DNA of 64,000 nt from Terriglobales bacterium. Lineage in GTDB: Bacteria; Acidobacteriota; Terriglobia; Terriglobales; Acidobacteriaceae. The notes under the pieces were generated by a model. That model searched no databases, was not told the DNA's origin, and saw nothing but the letters and a program-made list of their open reading frames with translations. Below, in pieces: positions 1 through 8,889 of this stretch. Each line of letters opens with the position of its first letter. Position 1 is the first letter of the stretch. The stretch spans positions 124,001-188,000 of the forward strand of contig JAICWP010000005.1 in NCBI GenBank assembly GCA_025934735.1, written 5' to 3'. The position numbers and the translations under genes were made by a program.

Positions 1-70
1 CCGGGTCTGAGTTGCGCGTGTGGACAACGCTCGCGCCCTGTCACTACACTCTTGCCGTACCCTGAACGCC

Positions 71-1096
71 ATGAAACTCGTCACCTTCTCCACAAGCTGG
101 GGTGAAACCCGGATCGGCGCGCTCACTCCTGACGGCGCCATCGTTGACCTCAACTCCGCCTGCGCTCTTTATCTGCGCGATTCCGAACGCGAATCGGCCT
201 ACGTGCGCCTGGCCCGAGCCCTGGTCCCGCCCAACATGCGCGAACTCTTCGGCGGCGGCGATACCGGCCTGGAAGCGGCGCACAAGTCGCTCGACCACGC
301 TCTCACGTTAAGTGGCGAGCTGCGCGGCGTGAATGGCGAGCCCGTCATCTACTCCCGCGAGGAAGTGAAGCTCAAGGCGCCGATCATTCCCAAGAAGTTT
401 TTCCACACCGCCGGCAACTTCCGCGAGCATCACGAAGAGGCCGTGCGCGCCAAGTTCTCCCATCCCGTGCGCCCGTGGATCGTATTCTTCCAGAACGTGG
501 ACGCCATCATCGGCCCTGACGAGCCGGTCATTTACCCCGAGCACCTCACTCAGGAACTCGACTACGAACTGGAACTCGCGGTCGTGCTCAAGAAAGCGGG
601 CAAGCACTTCTCCGCCTCCCAAGCCGGTGACTACATTGGCGGCTATGTCATCTTCAACGACATCACCGCCCGAGACATTCAGCGCGAGGAGATGAAGTCG
701 GGCGTATTCAGCTACTGCAAAGCCATTGACAGCTTCTGCCCCCTGGGTCCGCACATCGTGACCGCCGACGAAATCCCCGACCCGCACAACCTGGCTATGG
801 AGCTGCGCGTGAACGGGGAACGCCGCCAGGTGTCGCATTCCGGCAAGATGTCGGTAAAGATTCCGGAAATCATCGCCCACTACTCCGCTATGGGCTACAG
901 CGCCGGCGACGTGCTCTCCACCGGCACTGTTTCCGGTGTGGCTGCCTTCAGCGGCGATCCCAAAGCCTGGTACCTCAAGCCCGGCGACGTGATGGAATGC
1001 GAGATCGAGCGCATCGGCGTGTTGCGCAATCCCGTCATCTCCTGGGAGGAGGCCTATGGCAACAAGCCGGCCATGGCCATCCGCGAAAGCGCCTGA
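71..1096 (+). CDS. Fumarylacetoacetate hydrolase (FAH) family protein
   Basis: A 341-residue FAH-superfamily enzyme. The family cleaves or hydrates C-C bonds in acylpyruvate-like or hydroxylated dienoate substrates using a divalent metal. The metal-binding signature is visible: DYELELAVVL near residues 164-173 supplies two glutamates, and FNDITARD near 195-202 supplies an aspartate. The ATG at 71 was preferred to an in-frame upstream ATG at 20 because MKLVTFS is the usual first strand of the family and the 17 extra residues look non-coding. It lies 3 nt before the next gene, so the two are probably cotranscribed. The substrate cannot be told from sequence; acylpyruvase, 2-keto-4-pentenoate hydratase and ureidoglycolate-lyase-like activities are all possible. 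The family call is firm. Confidence 0.9.
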   Translation: MKLVTFSTSWGETRIGALTPDGAIVDLNSACALYLRDSERESAYVRLARALVPPNMRELFGGGDTGLEAAHKSLDHALTLSGELRGVNGEPVIYSREEVKLKAPIIPKKFFHTAGNFREHHEEAVRAKFSHPVRPWIVFFQNVDAIIGPDEPVIYPEHLTQELDYELELAVVLKKAGKHFSASQAGDYIGGYVIFNDITARDIQREEMKSGVFSYCKAIDSFCPLGPHIVTADEIPDPHNLAMELRVNGERRQVSHSGKMSVKIPEIIAHYSAMGYSAGDVLSTGTVSGVAAFSGDPKAWYLKPGDVMECEIERIGVLRNPVISWEEAYGNKPAMAIRESA

Positions 1097-1099
1097 CTT

Positions 1100-2314
1100 A
1101 TGCCTGAAAATAACCTGCATGGCCAAGTCTGGGTCAGCGAGTTGAATTCGCGCCCGGAAATTCGCGGCGCCTTCGCCCGCACCCAACCCATTCGCTTCTA
1201 CGACACAACCTTGCGCGATGGCGAGCAAACCGTGGGCGTGGTCCTCTCGCCCCAGCAGAAGCTGGAAATTGCGCGCAAGCTCGACGAGCTGGGCGTCAGC
1301 CGCATCGAGGCCGGCTTCCCTCGTGTTTCCGCCGACGACGCCGAGGCCATTCGCCTGATGTCTCGCGCCAGTCTGAAGGCCGAGCTCTGGGGCTTTTCCC
1401 GCGCCGTCAAGGCCGACCTGGAAGAACTGGTGCGCTTGGGCGTGCACGCCACCATCATTGAGGCTCCCACTAGCGACATCAAGCTCAAGGCCTACGGCAT
1501 TTCCCGTGACGAGGTGCTGGGCCGGGTGCGCGAGGCCATCAGCTTTGCCCGCCAGAATGGCATCACCGTCGCCTTCTTTGCCGTGGATGGCACCCGCACC
1601 GGCCTGGAATTCCTCAAGCAGGCGTATCTGGCAGCGCTTGAAGCCGGCGCCGCCGAACTTGTGGTGGTGGATACCATCGGCGCCTGCGGCCCGGAAGCCG
1701 CTGAATTTCTCACCCGCGAAGTGTGCGCCTGGGCCGGTCCCAACGTGCCGGTGCACTGGCACGGGCATAACGATTTCGGACTGGGCACCGCCTCCGCCCT
1801 TGCTGCGGTGCGCGGCGGCGCCACCTGGGTGCAGGGCACCATCAATGGGATGGGGGAGCGCGCCGGCAACGCCGACATCTGCGAAATTGCCCTGGCTTTG
1901 CGCTGTCTCTACGACGTGCCCGTGGCCATGGATCTGGCCAAAGTTCGCGAGGTTTCTGAAGCCGTTTGCCACGCCGCCGGCTATCAGCTTGAGGCCTGGA
2001 AGCCGCTGGTTGGCGAGAACCTGTTTACGCGTGAGAGCGGCGCCGTGGCCAGCCAGTTCCACATCCCCGAGGCCATCGAACCCTATTCTGCATCCCTCGT
2101 CGGAGCCGACCGCCGCATTGTGCTGGGCAAGAAAAGCGGGCTCGACAGCATTGATCTGAAAGCCCGCGAGTTGGGATTAGATGTTCCCGCCGACGCCCGC
2201 CCTGCCATCCTCGCCGAAGTGAAAAAGCGCGCCATCGCCAAGCGCGGCCTGCTCACCGACGCCGAATTTCAGGAGATTGTCGCCGGAACCGCTAAAATGA
2301 AAATGTCATCCTAG
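1100..2314 (+). CDS. Homocitrate synthase / 2-isopropylmalate synthase family protein (HMGL-like, NifV-like)
   Basis: A 404-residue alpha/beta-barrel acyl-transferase of the DRE-TIM (HMGL-like) family, which condenses acetyl-CoA with a 2-oxo acid. The DTTLRDGEQ signature is at residues 35-43, the catalytic glutamate region RIEAGFP follows at 68-74, and the metal-binding HGHND motif is at 221-225 with NGMGERAGN downstream. The C-terminal part (GKKSGLDS onward, about 60 residues) resembles NifV/homocitrate synthases. It is too short to carry the LeuA regulatory domain, so feedback inhibition by leucine is unlikely. No nif genes are nearby. Placement directly after the FAH gene suggests a catabolic or aldol-type role in the same pathway. 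The true 2-oxo acid substrate is unknown. Confidence 0.85.
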   Translation: MPENNLHGQVWVSELNSRPEIRGAFARTQPIRFYDTTLRDGEQTVGVVLSPQQKLEIARKLDELGVSRIEAGFPRVSADDAEAIRLMSRASLKAELWGFSRAVKADLEELVRLGVHATIIEAPTSDIKLKAYGISRDEVLGRVREAISFARQNGITVAFFAVDGTRTGLEFLKQAYLAALEAGAAELVVVDTIGACGPEAAEFLTREVCAWAGPNVPVHWHGHNDFGLGTASALAAVRGGATWVQGTINGMGERAGNADICEIALALRCLYDVPVAMDLAKVREVSEAVCHAAGYQLEAWKPLVGENLFTRESGAVASQFHIPEAIEPYSASLVGADRRIVLGKKSGLDSIDLKARELGLDVPADARPAILAEVKKRAIAKRGLLTDAEFQEIVAGTAKMKMSS

Positions 2315-2549
2315 GCGCGGGCGAGTATACAGAGCCCGCCAAGTGAAGGCCCTCTGCATTTGTCGAACCAGCGCTGAAGGGGCGGCCGAACGTAGCCCGT
2401 CCACTTCAGTGGCGGGAAAAAGCGCAACATGACCCAAAGTCCCGCAGGGACGACTGAGATTCACTGACTGCTGTGGTCTCCGTGGAAGCGCCTGGCCTTA
2501 GCATGGCGAAACTGCGTAAAGAAAACGTAGGGATTTAGCCCCGGGCGAA
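2315..2549. other. Intergenic region between convergent genes, with short palindromic words
   Basis: A 235-nt gap between two converging genes. No credible ORF is seen. It contains a small hairpin GTCCC-GCA-GGGAC near 2441-2453 and degenerate words such as a TTTAGCCC motif near 2535, of the kind seen elsewhere in this window. It may act as a weak bidirectional terminator, but no U-tract follows the hairpin. Confidence 0.4.
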
Positions 2550-3644
2550 TTATTCTCTCGCCGCCGCGGCCACGCCCTTGAAATGCGGCAACACGGCTTC
2601 GCCGAACAGCTTGGCCTGCGCCTCGCGATCCTCGCCCCAAACTTCCAGCAGGATGTGCGTGCACCCCGCCGCCCGGTACTGCTCAATGGCGGCAATGCAA
2701 TCATCCGGCGTCCCCGCAATCGGGCATACCTTGCGCAGAATATCGTCGGTCACCGCCCGGGCGGCGGCTTTGCGGCCCCATCGCTCCATCCCATCGGCAA
2801 TCGGCTGGATTTCCTCAAACGTCAGCCCCGCGTTCTCCAGGATCATGTCAGCCGAGCCGCGAATGTTCTGCACCTTATTGGCCAGGTACATGGCCGCCAT
2901 CTCCCGCGCGCCCTCGCGGCCCTTCTGCCGGTCCTTGGCGATGCTGCCCACCACCACCGAGCCCAGCTCCAGCGTTTCCGGATCGCGACCGGCTTTTTTC
3001 GCGCCTTCATCCAAGTTCTGGCGCGAGTAGCGCACGAATCCCGGAGTGGTGATGCTGGCGGTCAGCAATCCGTCATAGTGCGTGCCCGCCAGGCGCTGCA
3101 GCACCGGCCCGGTCGCGCCGATAAACGTGGGCGGCATCCAGCGTGGCGTGTCCGCATCCTCCTTCAGCGGCGGCACCAGCGCGGTGAAGGCCTGCCCTTT
3201 GTAGTCGAGCGCCTTGCCCGCCAGCACTGCTTTGATGATCTCGATGCTTTCGCGCATCACCACCGCCGGCGACGCCTCTTTGCCCTTTTCCCCTTCCCCG
3301 ATCTCCTTCATGAAAATTTTGGAAGCCCCCAGACCGAGCAGGAAGCGGCCCTCGCCCGCGGCCTCCTGCATGACTCGTGCTTCCATGGCGATCTGCACTG
3401 GGTGCCGGGTGTAAGGCGAAATGATGCCCCAGCCGATAGGAATGTGCTTGGTCTCGCGCGCGATGATAGCGGTCACCGCGGTGGAGGAGCGCGCCTCCAT
3501 GGAGTGTTTGCGCCACCAGGGATAGGCTTCCGCCAGCCAGAAGGCGTCAAACCCGGCGGCGTCGCAGGCCTTGGCCATGCCCACGGTCTCCTCCAGCGGC
3601 TCCATGCTCAGCTGCAACACCCCAATGCGGAATGGGACGCTCAT
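2550..3644 (-). CDS. LLM-class (luciferase-like) flavin/F420-dependent oxidoreductase
   Basis: A 364-residue bacterial-luciferase-like TIM-barrel oxidoreductase, using FMNH2 or F420H2. The N-terminus (RIGVLQLS, then AGFDAFWLAEAY) and the GRFLLGLGAS and TFIGATGP segments are typical of the branch containing methylene-tetrahydromethanopterin reductase and F420-dependent dehydrogenases. The C-terminus ends with a conserved GTPDDCIAAIEQY stretch. The ATG at 3644 is preceded by a purine-rich GAAGGGAAGAG tract. It is the last gene of the long minus-strand block and converges with the HMGL-like gene. Sequence alone does not separate an FMN monooxygenase from an F420 oxidoreductase. Confidence 0.85.
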   Translation of the reverse strand: MSVPFRIGVLQLSMEPLEETVGMAKACDAAGFDAFWLAEAYPWWRKHSMEARSSTAVTAIIARETKHIPIGWGIISPYTRHPVQIAMEARVMQEAAGEGRFLLGLGASKIFMKEIGEGEKGKEASPAVVMRESIEIIKAVLAGKALDYKGQAFTALVPPLKEDADTPRWMPPTFIGATGPVLQRLAGTHYDGLLTASITTPGFVRYSRQNLDEGAKKAGRDPETLELGSVVVGSIAKDRQKGREGAREMAAMYLANKVQNIRGSADMILENAGLTFEEIQPIADGMERWGRKAAARAVTDDILRKVCPIAGTPDDCIAAIEQYRAAGCTHILLEVWGEDREAQAKLFGEAVLPHFKGVAAAARE

Positions 3645-3808
3645 GCGCTTCGCTCTTCCCTTCTATTATCAGAATAGCAATTTGACCCCATATTCTGGGC
3701 ACTCACAGACAAAATATATTTTATTCACCAGCAAGGGCTTATGCGGCAATCAAGGCCACGCCGCTCTTGACTGATTTTGTGGCGCGGGCGCCCTCGGTCC
3801 ACGGACAC

Positions 3809-4753
3809 CTACCGGCTACCCACTGCCGACTCCCGTTCCTCTTCCCACGACCGCTCCAAGCCCTTGATCAGTGCCCACACGGCTTTATTCAGCGGCGTCG
3901 GCACACCCGTCTTCTCGCCCCACTGCACGATGGCGCCATTCATGAAGTCCACTTCCGTTTGCCGCTTGGCCAGAACATCCTGCAGCATGCTGGCTTTGTG
4001 CTTGCCGGGCGCATTGGCGCCCTTCATCACCATATCCCAGGGTTCGCCGTGCAGCGTGATGCCCAGCGCCTTGGCCACAGCCTTTCCTTCCTCGATCAGG
4101 TCCCTGAACAACTGGCCGGTCGGCGGCAGAAACGTAGCCGCACCATGGTGCAGCAGGGTGAGCGCGCCCACCGGATTGGTGGAGGCGTTGAAGATCAGCT
4201 TGGTCCACTGCGCCCCGCGCGCGTCTTTCAGTGGAATTGTATTCATGCCCGATCCGGTGAGCATGGCCGCTAGCTCCTCCACCCGCTGCATCGGCGTGTT
4301 CGTGGGCTCGAAGGGGCCGATCCAGGTATCGCCCTTGATGTCATAGCCGATGTGCCCGGGCTCAATGGGATGGCCGGCGGGAAAGGTGGTGCCGCGGATC
4401 ACGTACTTGACGTGCTCCGCGATGAGTTCCTCGTTGCCCACGCCATTCTGCACTGAGCACACCGCGCTGTTCTCATCGAAGGCGCGCGCCGCCTGGGCGA
4501 TGGCTGAGCGCGTGTGAATGCTCTTGGTGGCAACTATGCCGTAGTCGCAGCGCGGTATTTCAGCGGCATCGCTGGTCGCGTTCAGGCGGGCGGTGAAATC
4601 GGCGGCGCCGGAAAGCCGCAACCCGCGCTGGCGGATAGCCTCCACGTGCGGCTTCCACACGTCATAAGCCCAGACTTCGTGCTGGCCGGAGCGCGCCAGG
4701 TGCGCGGCAAACAAGCTGCCCACCGCGCCGCAACCTACAACGCAGACCTTCAT
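3809..4753 (-). CDS. 2-dehydropantoate 2-reductase (ApbA/PanE) family protein, copy 1
   Basis: A 314-residue NAD(P)H-dependent reductase of the ketopantoate reductase family. The N-terminal Rossmann motif GCGAVG is at residues 8-13. The C-terminal helical domain has the WTKLIFNASTNP region that carries the catalytic lysine. A second member (9349-10323) lies in the same block and is clearly homologous along its length, so the pair is likely to have a pathway role beyond pantothenate synthesis. The last residues, RESAVGSR and stop, come from a repetitive intergenic word also found at the end of iscS. The substrate is uncertain; PanE is possible. Confidence 0.85.
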   Translation of the reverse strand: MKVCVVGCGAVGSLFAAHLARSGQHEVWAYDVWKPHVEAIRQRGLRLSGAADFTARLNATSDAAEIPRCDYGIVATKSIHTRSAIAQAARAFDENSAVCSVQNGVGNEELIAEHVKYVIRGTTFPAGHPIEPGHIGYDIKGDTWIGPFEPTNTPMQRVEELAAMLTGSGMNTIPLKDARGAQWTKLIFNASTNPVGALTLLHHGAATFLPPTGQLFRDLIEEGKAVAKALGITLHGEPWDMVMKGANAPGKHKASMLQDVLAKRQTEVDFMNGAIVQWGEKTGVPTPLNKAVWALIKGLERSWEEERESAVGSR

Positions 4754-5050
4754 GAGGTTCTCAGTTCTCGTTCTCAGAAGTAGTTGGTAGCCAGTAACGG
4801 GTAATTGGGAGTCACCAACCGCTAACTACTAGCTACCAACTACCAGATTTCGTCTTCGTATCAGGGCATGGCTTCAGCCATGCCAAAGGCGTGCTCTCAA
4901 GAACTCCGGCTTTAGCCGCTGGGAATTCCGCATCAGATCTCAACTCATCCTCAGCGGCTGAAGCCGCTTCCAACGCGCTCGCTTCGGCACGCCTGAAGGC
5001 GTGCCCTGATACAAATTTGATCCACGAACTACTCAATGCCAGATCACCGG
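4754..5050. other. Intergenic region made of repeats
   Basis: This 297-nt gap starts with a degenerate block of TAGTTGGTAGCC / CTAACTACTAGC words (about 4768-4850), followed by a 155-bp MITE-like palindrome listed separately (4858-5012). No promoter or ORF is evident on either strand. Confidence 0.6.
4858..5012. repeat. MITE-like palindromic element, copy A (27-bp terminal inverted repeats)
   Basis: The ends 4858-4884 and 4986-5012 are imperfect inverted repeats of 27 bp, both starting GTATCAGGGCA and each containing its own CTTCAG-centred hairpin. A second nested inverted pair (about 4910-4925 and 4955-4970, CGGCTTTAGCCGCTG against its complement) lies inside. There is no coding capacity. 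A similar structure is at 20164-20333. No clear target-site duplication is visible. Confidence 0.65.
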
Positions 5051-6196
5051 CTATCTTGTCGCGACTGACTTCCTCTTCTCATTCCCCGAGAAGAACTTCC
5101 ACGGCACATTCGCCAGGCACTCGCCTTCGGTCTTGCCGATGCGGTACGTATCTTGCGTGTAGAGGCATACCTTGCCGTCTTTATCCACCACCTGGGGGTG
5201 CAGGGAAAATATCATGTTCTCGCGCAGCGGAACCTCAGCCTTGGCGCCGATGGCCGGGTGCTCAATCATGGTCGCGCCGATGGAGTGCCCGGAAAGGTGC
5301 CCGAGTGCGAAGCCATGCCGGGCGAAGGTGTCGGCCACGGCATGGTGCACGGTGCTGGCCAGTTCGCCATCGCGCATCAGCTTGCGAGCCGCCTCCAGCG
5401 CCTCCGGATAGGCGTCAGCCATGGCCTGCGTGCGCGGGCTCGGCTTGCCGCTGATGAGCGCCCGCGAAAACTCAACCCAGTAGCCGCCCGCCCCGGTGAT
5501 CTCTAAAGAGTAGAGCAGCAGGTCGTCGGCCTTCACCACGCGATGCCCCGGCACCTTAAACGACGCTTCCGCCTCCCCATGCTCGCCTGAAAGCAGGATA
5601 TTCATCATGCGCGGCCCGGCGCCGCGGGCAAAGAACCGCTCCACCGCCGGGGCCATGATTTCGGCCTCGGTCTTGCCCGGCCGGTAAGCCTCCACCAGCG
5701 CCCAGAAGCCGTCGAGGATGATGTCCATGGCATCGCGCACTTCGGCCAGCTCTTCTTCGCTTTTGACCGCGCGCGCCATATCGAACTGGAAATCGAACGC
5801 AACCAGCTCAAGTGGGCCCTGCGCCAGCTCGCGGTAGTCGCGCACGGCCATGATGAAGTTCATGCCATAGACGCCTACCCGCTTCCAGCCGTGGTCCTGC
5901 GCAAGCTCGCGAAGCCATTGGCCGGGTACAGCGGGCCACACCTGTTCGCGCACCCAGGGCTTGGTCTTGTCGCCGATCCAGCGTGCTTCCGCGGGGAACA
6001 CCAGCGTGGGCTCGCCCTTCAGCGGCAGCAGCACATACACATAGCGGTGCACGATTTCAAAGCCGGCGGTGTAGAGCACCGCGCCTTCGAAGCCGGCATA
6101 CTGGTTGCCGCAGACGATAAGCGCCTCCAGGCCCTCCGCCTGCATGGCGGCGCGCAGCGTGGCATAACGGCGAGCGATTTCCTTTTGACTCGGCAA
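5051..6196 (-). CDS. M24 (pita-bread) family protein, metal ligands degenerate; creatinase-like
   Basis: A 381-residue protein with the creatinase N-terminal and pita-bread C-terminal domains of the Xaa-Pro dipeptidase family. The five metal ligands expected for M24 peptidases (D, D, H, E, E) are largely lost. From a TTG start they read Glu or unrelated residues at SLEITG (about 230-235), Glu at WVEFSR (about 242), His at GHSIG (304), His in SLHPQ (333) and Gln in YTQD (348). Creatinase, which shares the fold, is also metal-free. The TTG at 6196 was chosen because GAGGAA (6206-6201) lies 4 nt upstream; the ATG at 6277 would overlap the upstream gene and add repeat-derived sequence. The substrate is unknown; a C-N hydrolase or lyase is likely. 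Confidence 0.8.
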   Translation of the reverse strand: MPSQKEIARRYATLRAAMQAEGLEALIVCGNQYAGFEGAVLYTAGFEIVHRYVYVLLPLKGEPTLVFPAEARWIGDKTKPWVREQVWPAVPGQWLRELAQDHGWKRVGVYGMNFIMAVRDYRELAQGPLELVAFDFQFDMARAVKSEEELAEVRDAMDIILDGFWALVEAYRPGKTEAEIMAPAVERFFARGAGPRMMNILLSGEHGEAEASFKVPGHRVVKADDLLLYSLEITGAGGYWVEFSRALISGKPSPRTQAMADAYPEALEAARKLMRDGELASTVHHAVADTFARHGFALGHLSGHSIGATMIEHPAIGAKAEVPLRENMIFSLHPQVVDKDGKVCLYTQDTYRIGKTEGECLANVPWKFFSGNEKRKSVATR

Positions 6197-6258
6197 ATGT
6201 TTCCTCAACAAACTAATCCGTGTTGGTCCGCGTTCAATCTCCGGCGAAGAAGTTCGGA

Positions 6259-7530
6259 CTACAAATGCGCGCCGCACAGCTCGGCGGCAGTCAGAGCATA
6301 GATTTTGGTGATCTCCACCAACGTCTTGATGTCCACCTTCTCGCCTTCGGCATCGCGCGGCCCGCTGGAAGGACCATAGTTCACCGTATCAATGGCAAAG
6401 CGGGTCATCACCGAGGCGTCCGAGCACCAGAGAACCGTGTCATGTCCCGCCGGCTTGCCCGTAATCCGCTGATGGTTGGCTTCAATCGCCTTCACCATGG
6501 GATGATCGGCGGCAATCGTTGCACCGGGCACGGAAACAAAGGTCTCGAACTCCAGCCCGTAGTCGGGATATTGCTTCTGCAACTCGCGGAACAGAGCGCG
6601 CGCTTCGCGCCGGGCCTGCTGCAGCGTCATCGTGGGCGGCACCCGCAGGTCCAGAAAGAGATCGGCGCGGTCCGGGGTGCGGCTCACCCGCCACGGATGC
6701 CCGGCCTGCAGGCATCCAATGTTGGCCACGCCCTGATGCCCGCCATACGCGGTTTTCTTCTCCCATTGCTCCGTCCACTTCACCACCGCATCGAGCACGT
6801 CTTTCATGCGGCGCGTGGAGGTCTTCTGCGCCCGGCCTTCGGCGAAGGCGCTGTGCACATAGATACCATGGGTGGAGATCCGCACCCACAGCGAGCCAAA
6901 GTGTTCCAGCACCACGTTCATGTCAGTGGGCTCGCCCAAAATGCACATGTCAGGCAACACGCCGTGGTTCACCATGTAGTGCGTCCCGACGCCGTAACCA
7001 CGGTACTGTTTGCCCTTGTACTCGCCCCACTGCGTCTTTTCGATCTCGCCGGCCACCGCGCCGATAATGATGTCGCCTTCCAGCTTCACCCCGGCGCGTT
7101 TCAGCGCGCGCACCGCGTGGGTGTAGCACACCAGCGCGCCTTTCATGTTGTAGATGCCCAGGCCGTAAATCATCCCGTTCTTGATCACAGCTTTGGGCTT
7201 GTAGCCCAACCCGGTCAGGAAGGGCTCGTCGCCAGTATTGGAAGTATCCATGTGGCCGTTGAACATCAGGCTCTTGCCTTCGCACTCGCCATCCCAGCGC
7301 GCAATCACGTTGGCGCGGCCCTCCTCCACCTCCTGCCAGGTAACGTTCAGGCCGAGCCGTTCCAGGGCGGCCTTCATGTACTCGGCCATCCGGCCTTCTT
7401 CGCCGGTGGGGCTGGGAATATTGATGACGTCGCAGCACATGGAAACAATCTGCGGCTCGTCCACCTCGGCCAGGATGCGTTCAGCCAGCTTGGCGGGAAG
7501 GCCCGATTCTTTCTTTTGCGGGGCGGCCAT
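6259..7530 (-). CDS. M20 family metallopeptidase-like amidohydrolase (ArgE/DapE/ACY1 type), altered catalytic residues
   Basis: A 423-residue M20 fold protein with catalytic and dimerisation domains. The first metal motif GHMDT is intact (H93, D95). The position normally held by the bridging aspartate in GRGxxDMKG reads GIYNMKGAL here, giving Asn128, and the usual EE pair that carries the catalytic base reads AGEIE (residues 160-164). These changes in two core motifs suggest either changed chemistry or reduced activity. It sits between two M24 proteins in the same direction. The family normally removes acyl groups from amino acids or cleaves dipeptides; the substrate here is not known. Confidence 0.8.
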   Translation of the reverse strand: MAAPQKKESGLPAKLAERILAEVDEPQIVSMCCDVINIPSPTGEEGRMAEYMKAALERLGLNVTWQEVEEGRANVIARWDGECEGKSLMFNGHMDTSNTGDEPFLTGLGYKPKAVIKNGMIYGLGIYNMKGALVCYTHAVRALKRAGVKLEGDIIIGAVAGEIEKTQWGEYKGKQYRGYGVGTHYMVNHGVLPDMCILGEPTDMNVVLEHFGSLWVRISTHGIYVHSAFAEGRAQKTSTRRMKDVLDAVVKWTEQWEKKTAYGGHQGVANIGCLQAGHPWRVSRTPDRADLFLDLRVPPTMTLQQARREARALFRELQKQYPDYGLEFETFVSVPGATIAADHPMVKAIEANHQRITGKPAGHDTVLWCSDASVMTRFAIDTVNYGPSSGPRDAEGEKVDIKTLVEITKIYALTAAELCGAHL

Positions 7531-7558
7531 AGGTCAGGTCAATTGAGGAGCGCGTTGC

Positions 7559-7690
7559 AGTATAGCTGGCTAGCTTGCTGGCTGGCTAGCTAGCCGACGG
7601 GCTCATAGTTACAACTACCTGCCACGCTAGTCAGCCAGGCAGCTATTCAGCTAAACAGGTCCATCCGCGTTAATCCGCGGCCAATGAAGT
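7559..7690. repeat. TAGC-word degenerate repeat block plus AATCCGCGG word
   Basis: Between the M20 and second M24 genes there is a run of GCTGGCTAGC-like words (about 7560-7655), followed by a CCGCGTTAATCCGCGG word (about 7666-7681). A decayed relative of the second word is near 6212-6240. Similar TAGC blocks lie at 12845-12920, 27394-27470 and 41150-41200. No gene is seen. Confidence 0.6.
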
Positions 7691-7693
7691 TTT

Positions 7694-8887
7694 TTAAACT
7701 CGCGCCGCGTTCGCCAGCCGAAAATCGTCCGGATAGGTGCACAACTTCTCGTTTCCTGTTTCGGTGATCAGAAAATTGTCCTCCAGGCGCAGGCCGCCAC
7801 CCTGCGGCCAGTAAATGCCCGGCTCGATGGCCAGCACCATGCCCTTGCTCATAGTCCCCGTGCCCGCCTGGTGCGCATAGGGCGGCTCATGCGCACGCGC
7901 GCCCACGCCGTGGCAGATGGGATGGGAAGGCTGCCCAGGATAGCCTCCCTCGGCGATGCGCGCGCGAATCAGCCGGTCCAAGCCGGGAAAGTCGGCGCCG
8001 TCGCGCACATAGCTTACCGCCTCGTTGAACACCTTCAGCAACAGTTCGAGCAGCTTCTGATATTCCTTGGTCAGCTCGCCGGGACACGCGTTCTTGGTCA
8101 AGTCGGTCCAGTAACCGTCGGCGCATACCCAGATCTCGAACAGCGTAGGCTCATTCTTCTGAATGGGACGGTCGCCGGTAGCGGTAAAGGTGCGAATCCC
8201 CGGCCCCGACCAAACCAGGGTGAAAGCTCGCGCCATCTCCACCTTGCCCTGATAGCCGACGCCAATGCTGTGCACATAGCCTTCGTACATGGCACCCACT
8301 TCGCTCTCCTTCATCCCGGGACACATGTGCTCGCGGGTGTATTCCATGGCCAGCGCCGCCAGTTCGTTGGCCAGGCGCATGCGCTCGATCTCCTGCGCCG
8401 TCTTAATGGCGCGCGCCTCTACCAGCACCGGGGTGCCATCCACCACCTCGCGCGACACTTTCTTGAATGCATCGAAAAAATTCTGCGTGGGCGTGGTCGG
8501 CTCGCCCACCATGCGGTCGGCGCTCTGCGTGCCCATGTTCAGTTCCAGGCCGACCTTATCGCCTAGCCCGCGTTCCCGGATCACCTGCAGGGCAATATCC
8601 AGGGCGCGGTATTGCGGGGGACGCAGGTCGCGCTCGTCGTAGCCCTTAAAGAGCCGCAGGTCGCGGGTCCAGGAATTGCGCTCGGCATCGGCCTGCTGTG
8701 GCTCCAATGCGATCAGGGTGGGCTCGCCTTCCTGCGGAAACACCACCGCGTCGTAGCCCTTCATGCCCCAGTAATTAGTGAGATAGAGAACGTTATCAGG
8801 CGCGCGCACCACCAGCGCGCTCAGGCCGCGCTCTTTCAGCAGGGCGCGCATGCGGTCGAGCTTCGGCTTGTCAATGGGATAGGGCAT
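7694..8887 (-). CDS. M24 family Xaa-Pro peptidase-like metallohydrolase
   Basis: A 397-residue creatinase/prolidase-type protein with the N-terminal domain (residues 1-160) and the pita-bread domain (165-390). Unlike its neighbour at 5051-6196 it keeps a plausible dinuclear metal site: E251 in place of the first Asp (LFEIWV), D262 (WTDLTK), H326 (CHGVG), E355 (IEPGIY) and E369 (RLEDN). It is therefore the likely active enzyme of the pair. Its ATG is 2 nt after the stop of the upstream small secreted protein, which suggests translational coupling. It could cleave a dipeptide with a C-terminal proline or another amide in the pathway. Confidence 0.85.
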   Translation of the reverse strand: MPYPIDKPKLDRMRALLKERGLSALVVRAPDNVLYLTNYWGMKGYDAVVFPQEGEPTLIALEPQQADAERNSWTRDLRLFKGYDERDLRPPQYRALDIALQVIRERGLGDKVGLELNMGTQSADRMVGEPTTPTQNFFDAFKKVSREVVDGTPVLVEARAIKTAQEIERMRLANELAALAMEYTREHMCPGMKESEVGAMYEGYVHSIGVGYQGKVEMARAFTLVWSGPGIRTFTATGDRPIQKNEPTLFEIWVCADGYWTDLTKNACPGELTKEYQKLLELLLKVFNEAVSYVRDGADFPGLDRLIRARIAEGGYPGQPSHPICHGVGARAHEPPYAHQAGTGTMSKGMVLAIEPGIYWPQGGGLRLEDNFLITETGNEKLCTYPDDFRLANAARV

Positions 8888-8889
8888 GT

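Noticed and set aside
308-2062. Long antisense ORF of 584 codons opposite the FAH and HMGL-like genes
   Set aside because: It shadows two well-supported genes in GC-rich DNA, has low-complexity His/Gly/Ala-rich composition and no domain.
1100-2314. NifV as evidence for nitrogen fixation
   Set aside because: No nif gene is in the window and the enzyme family has many other roles.
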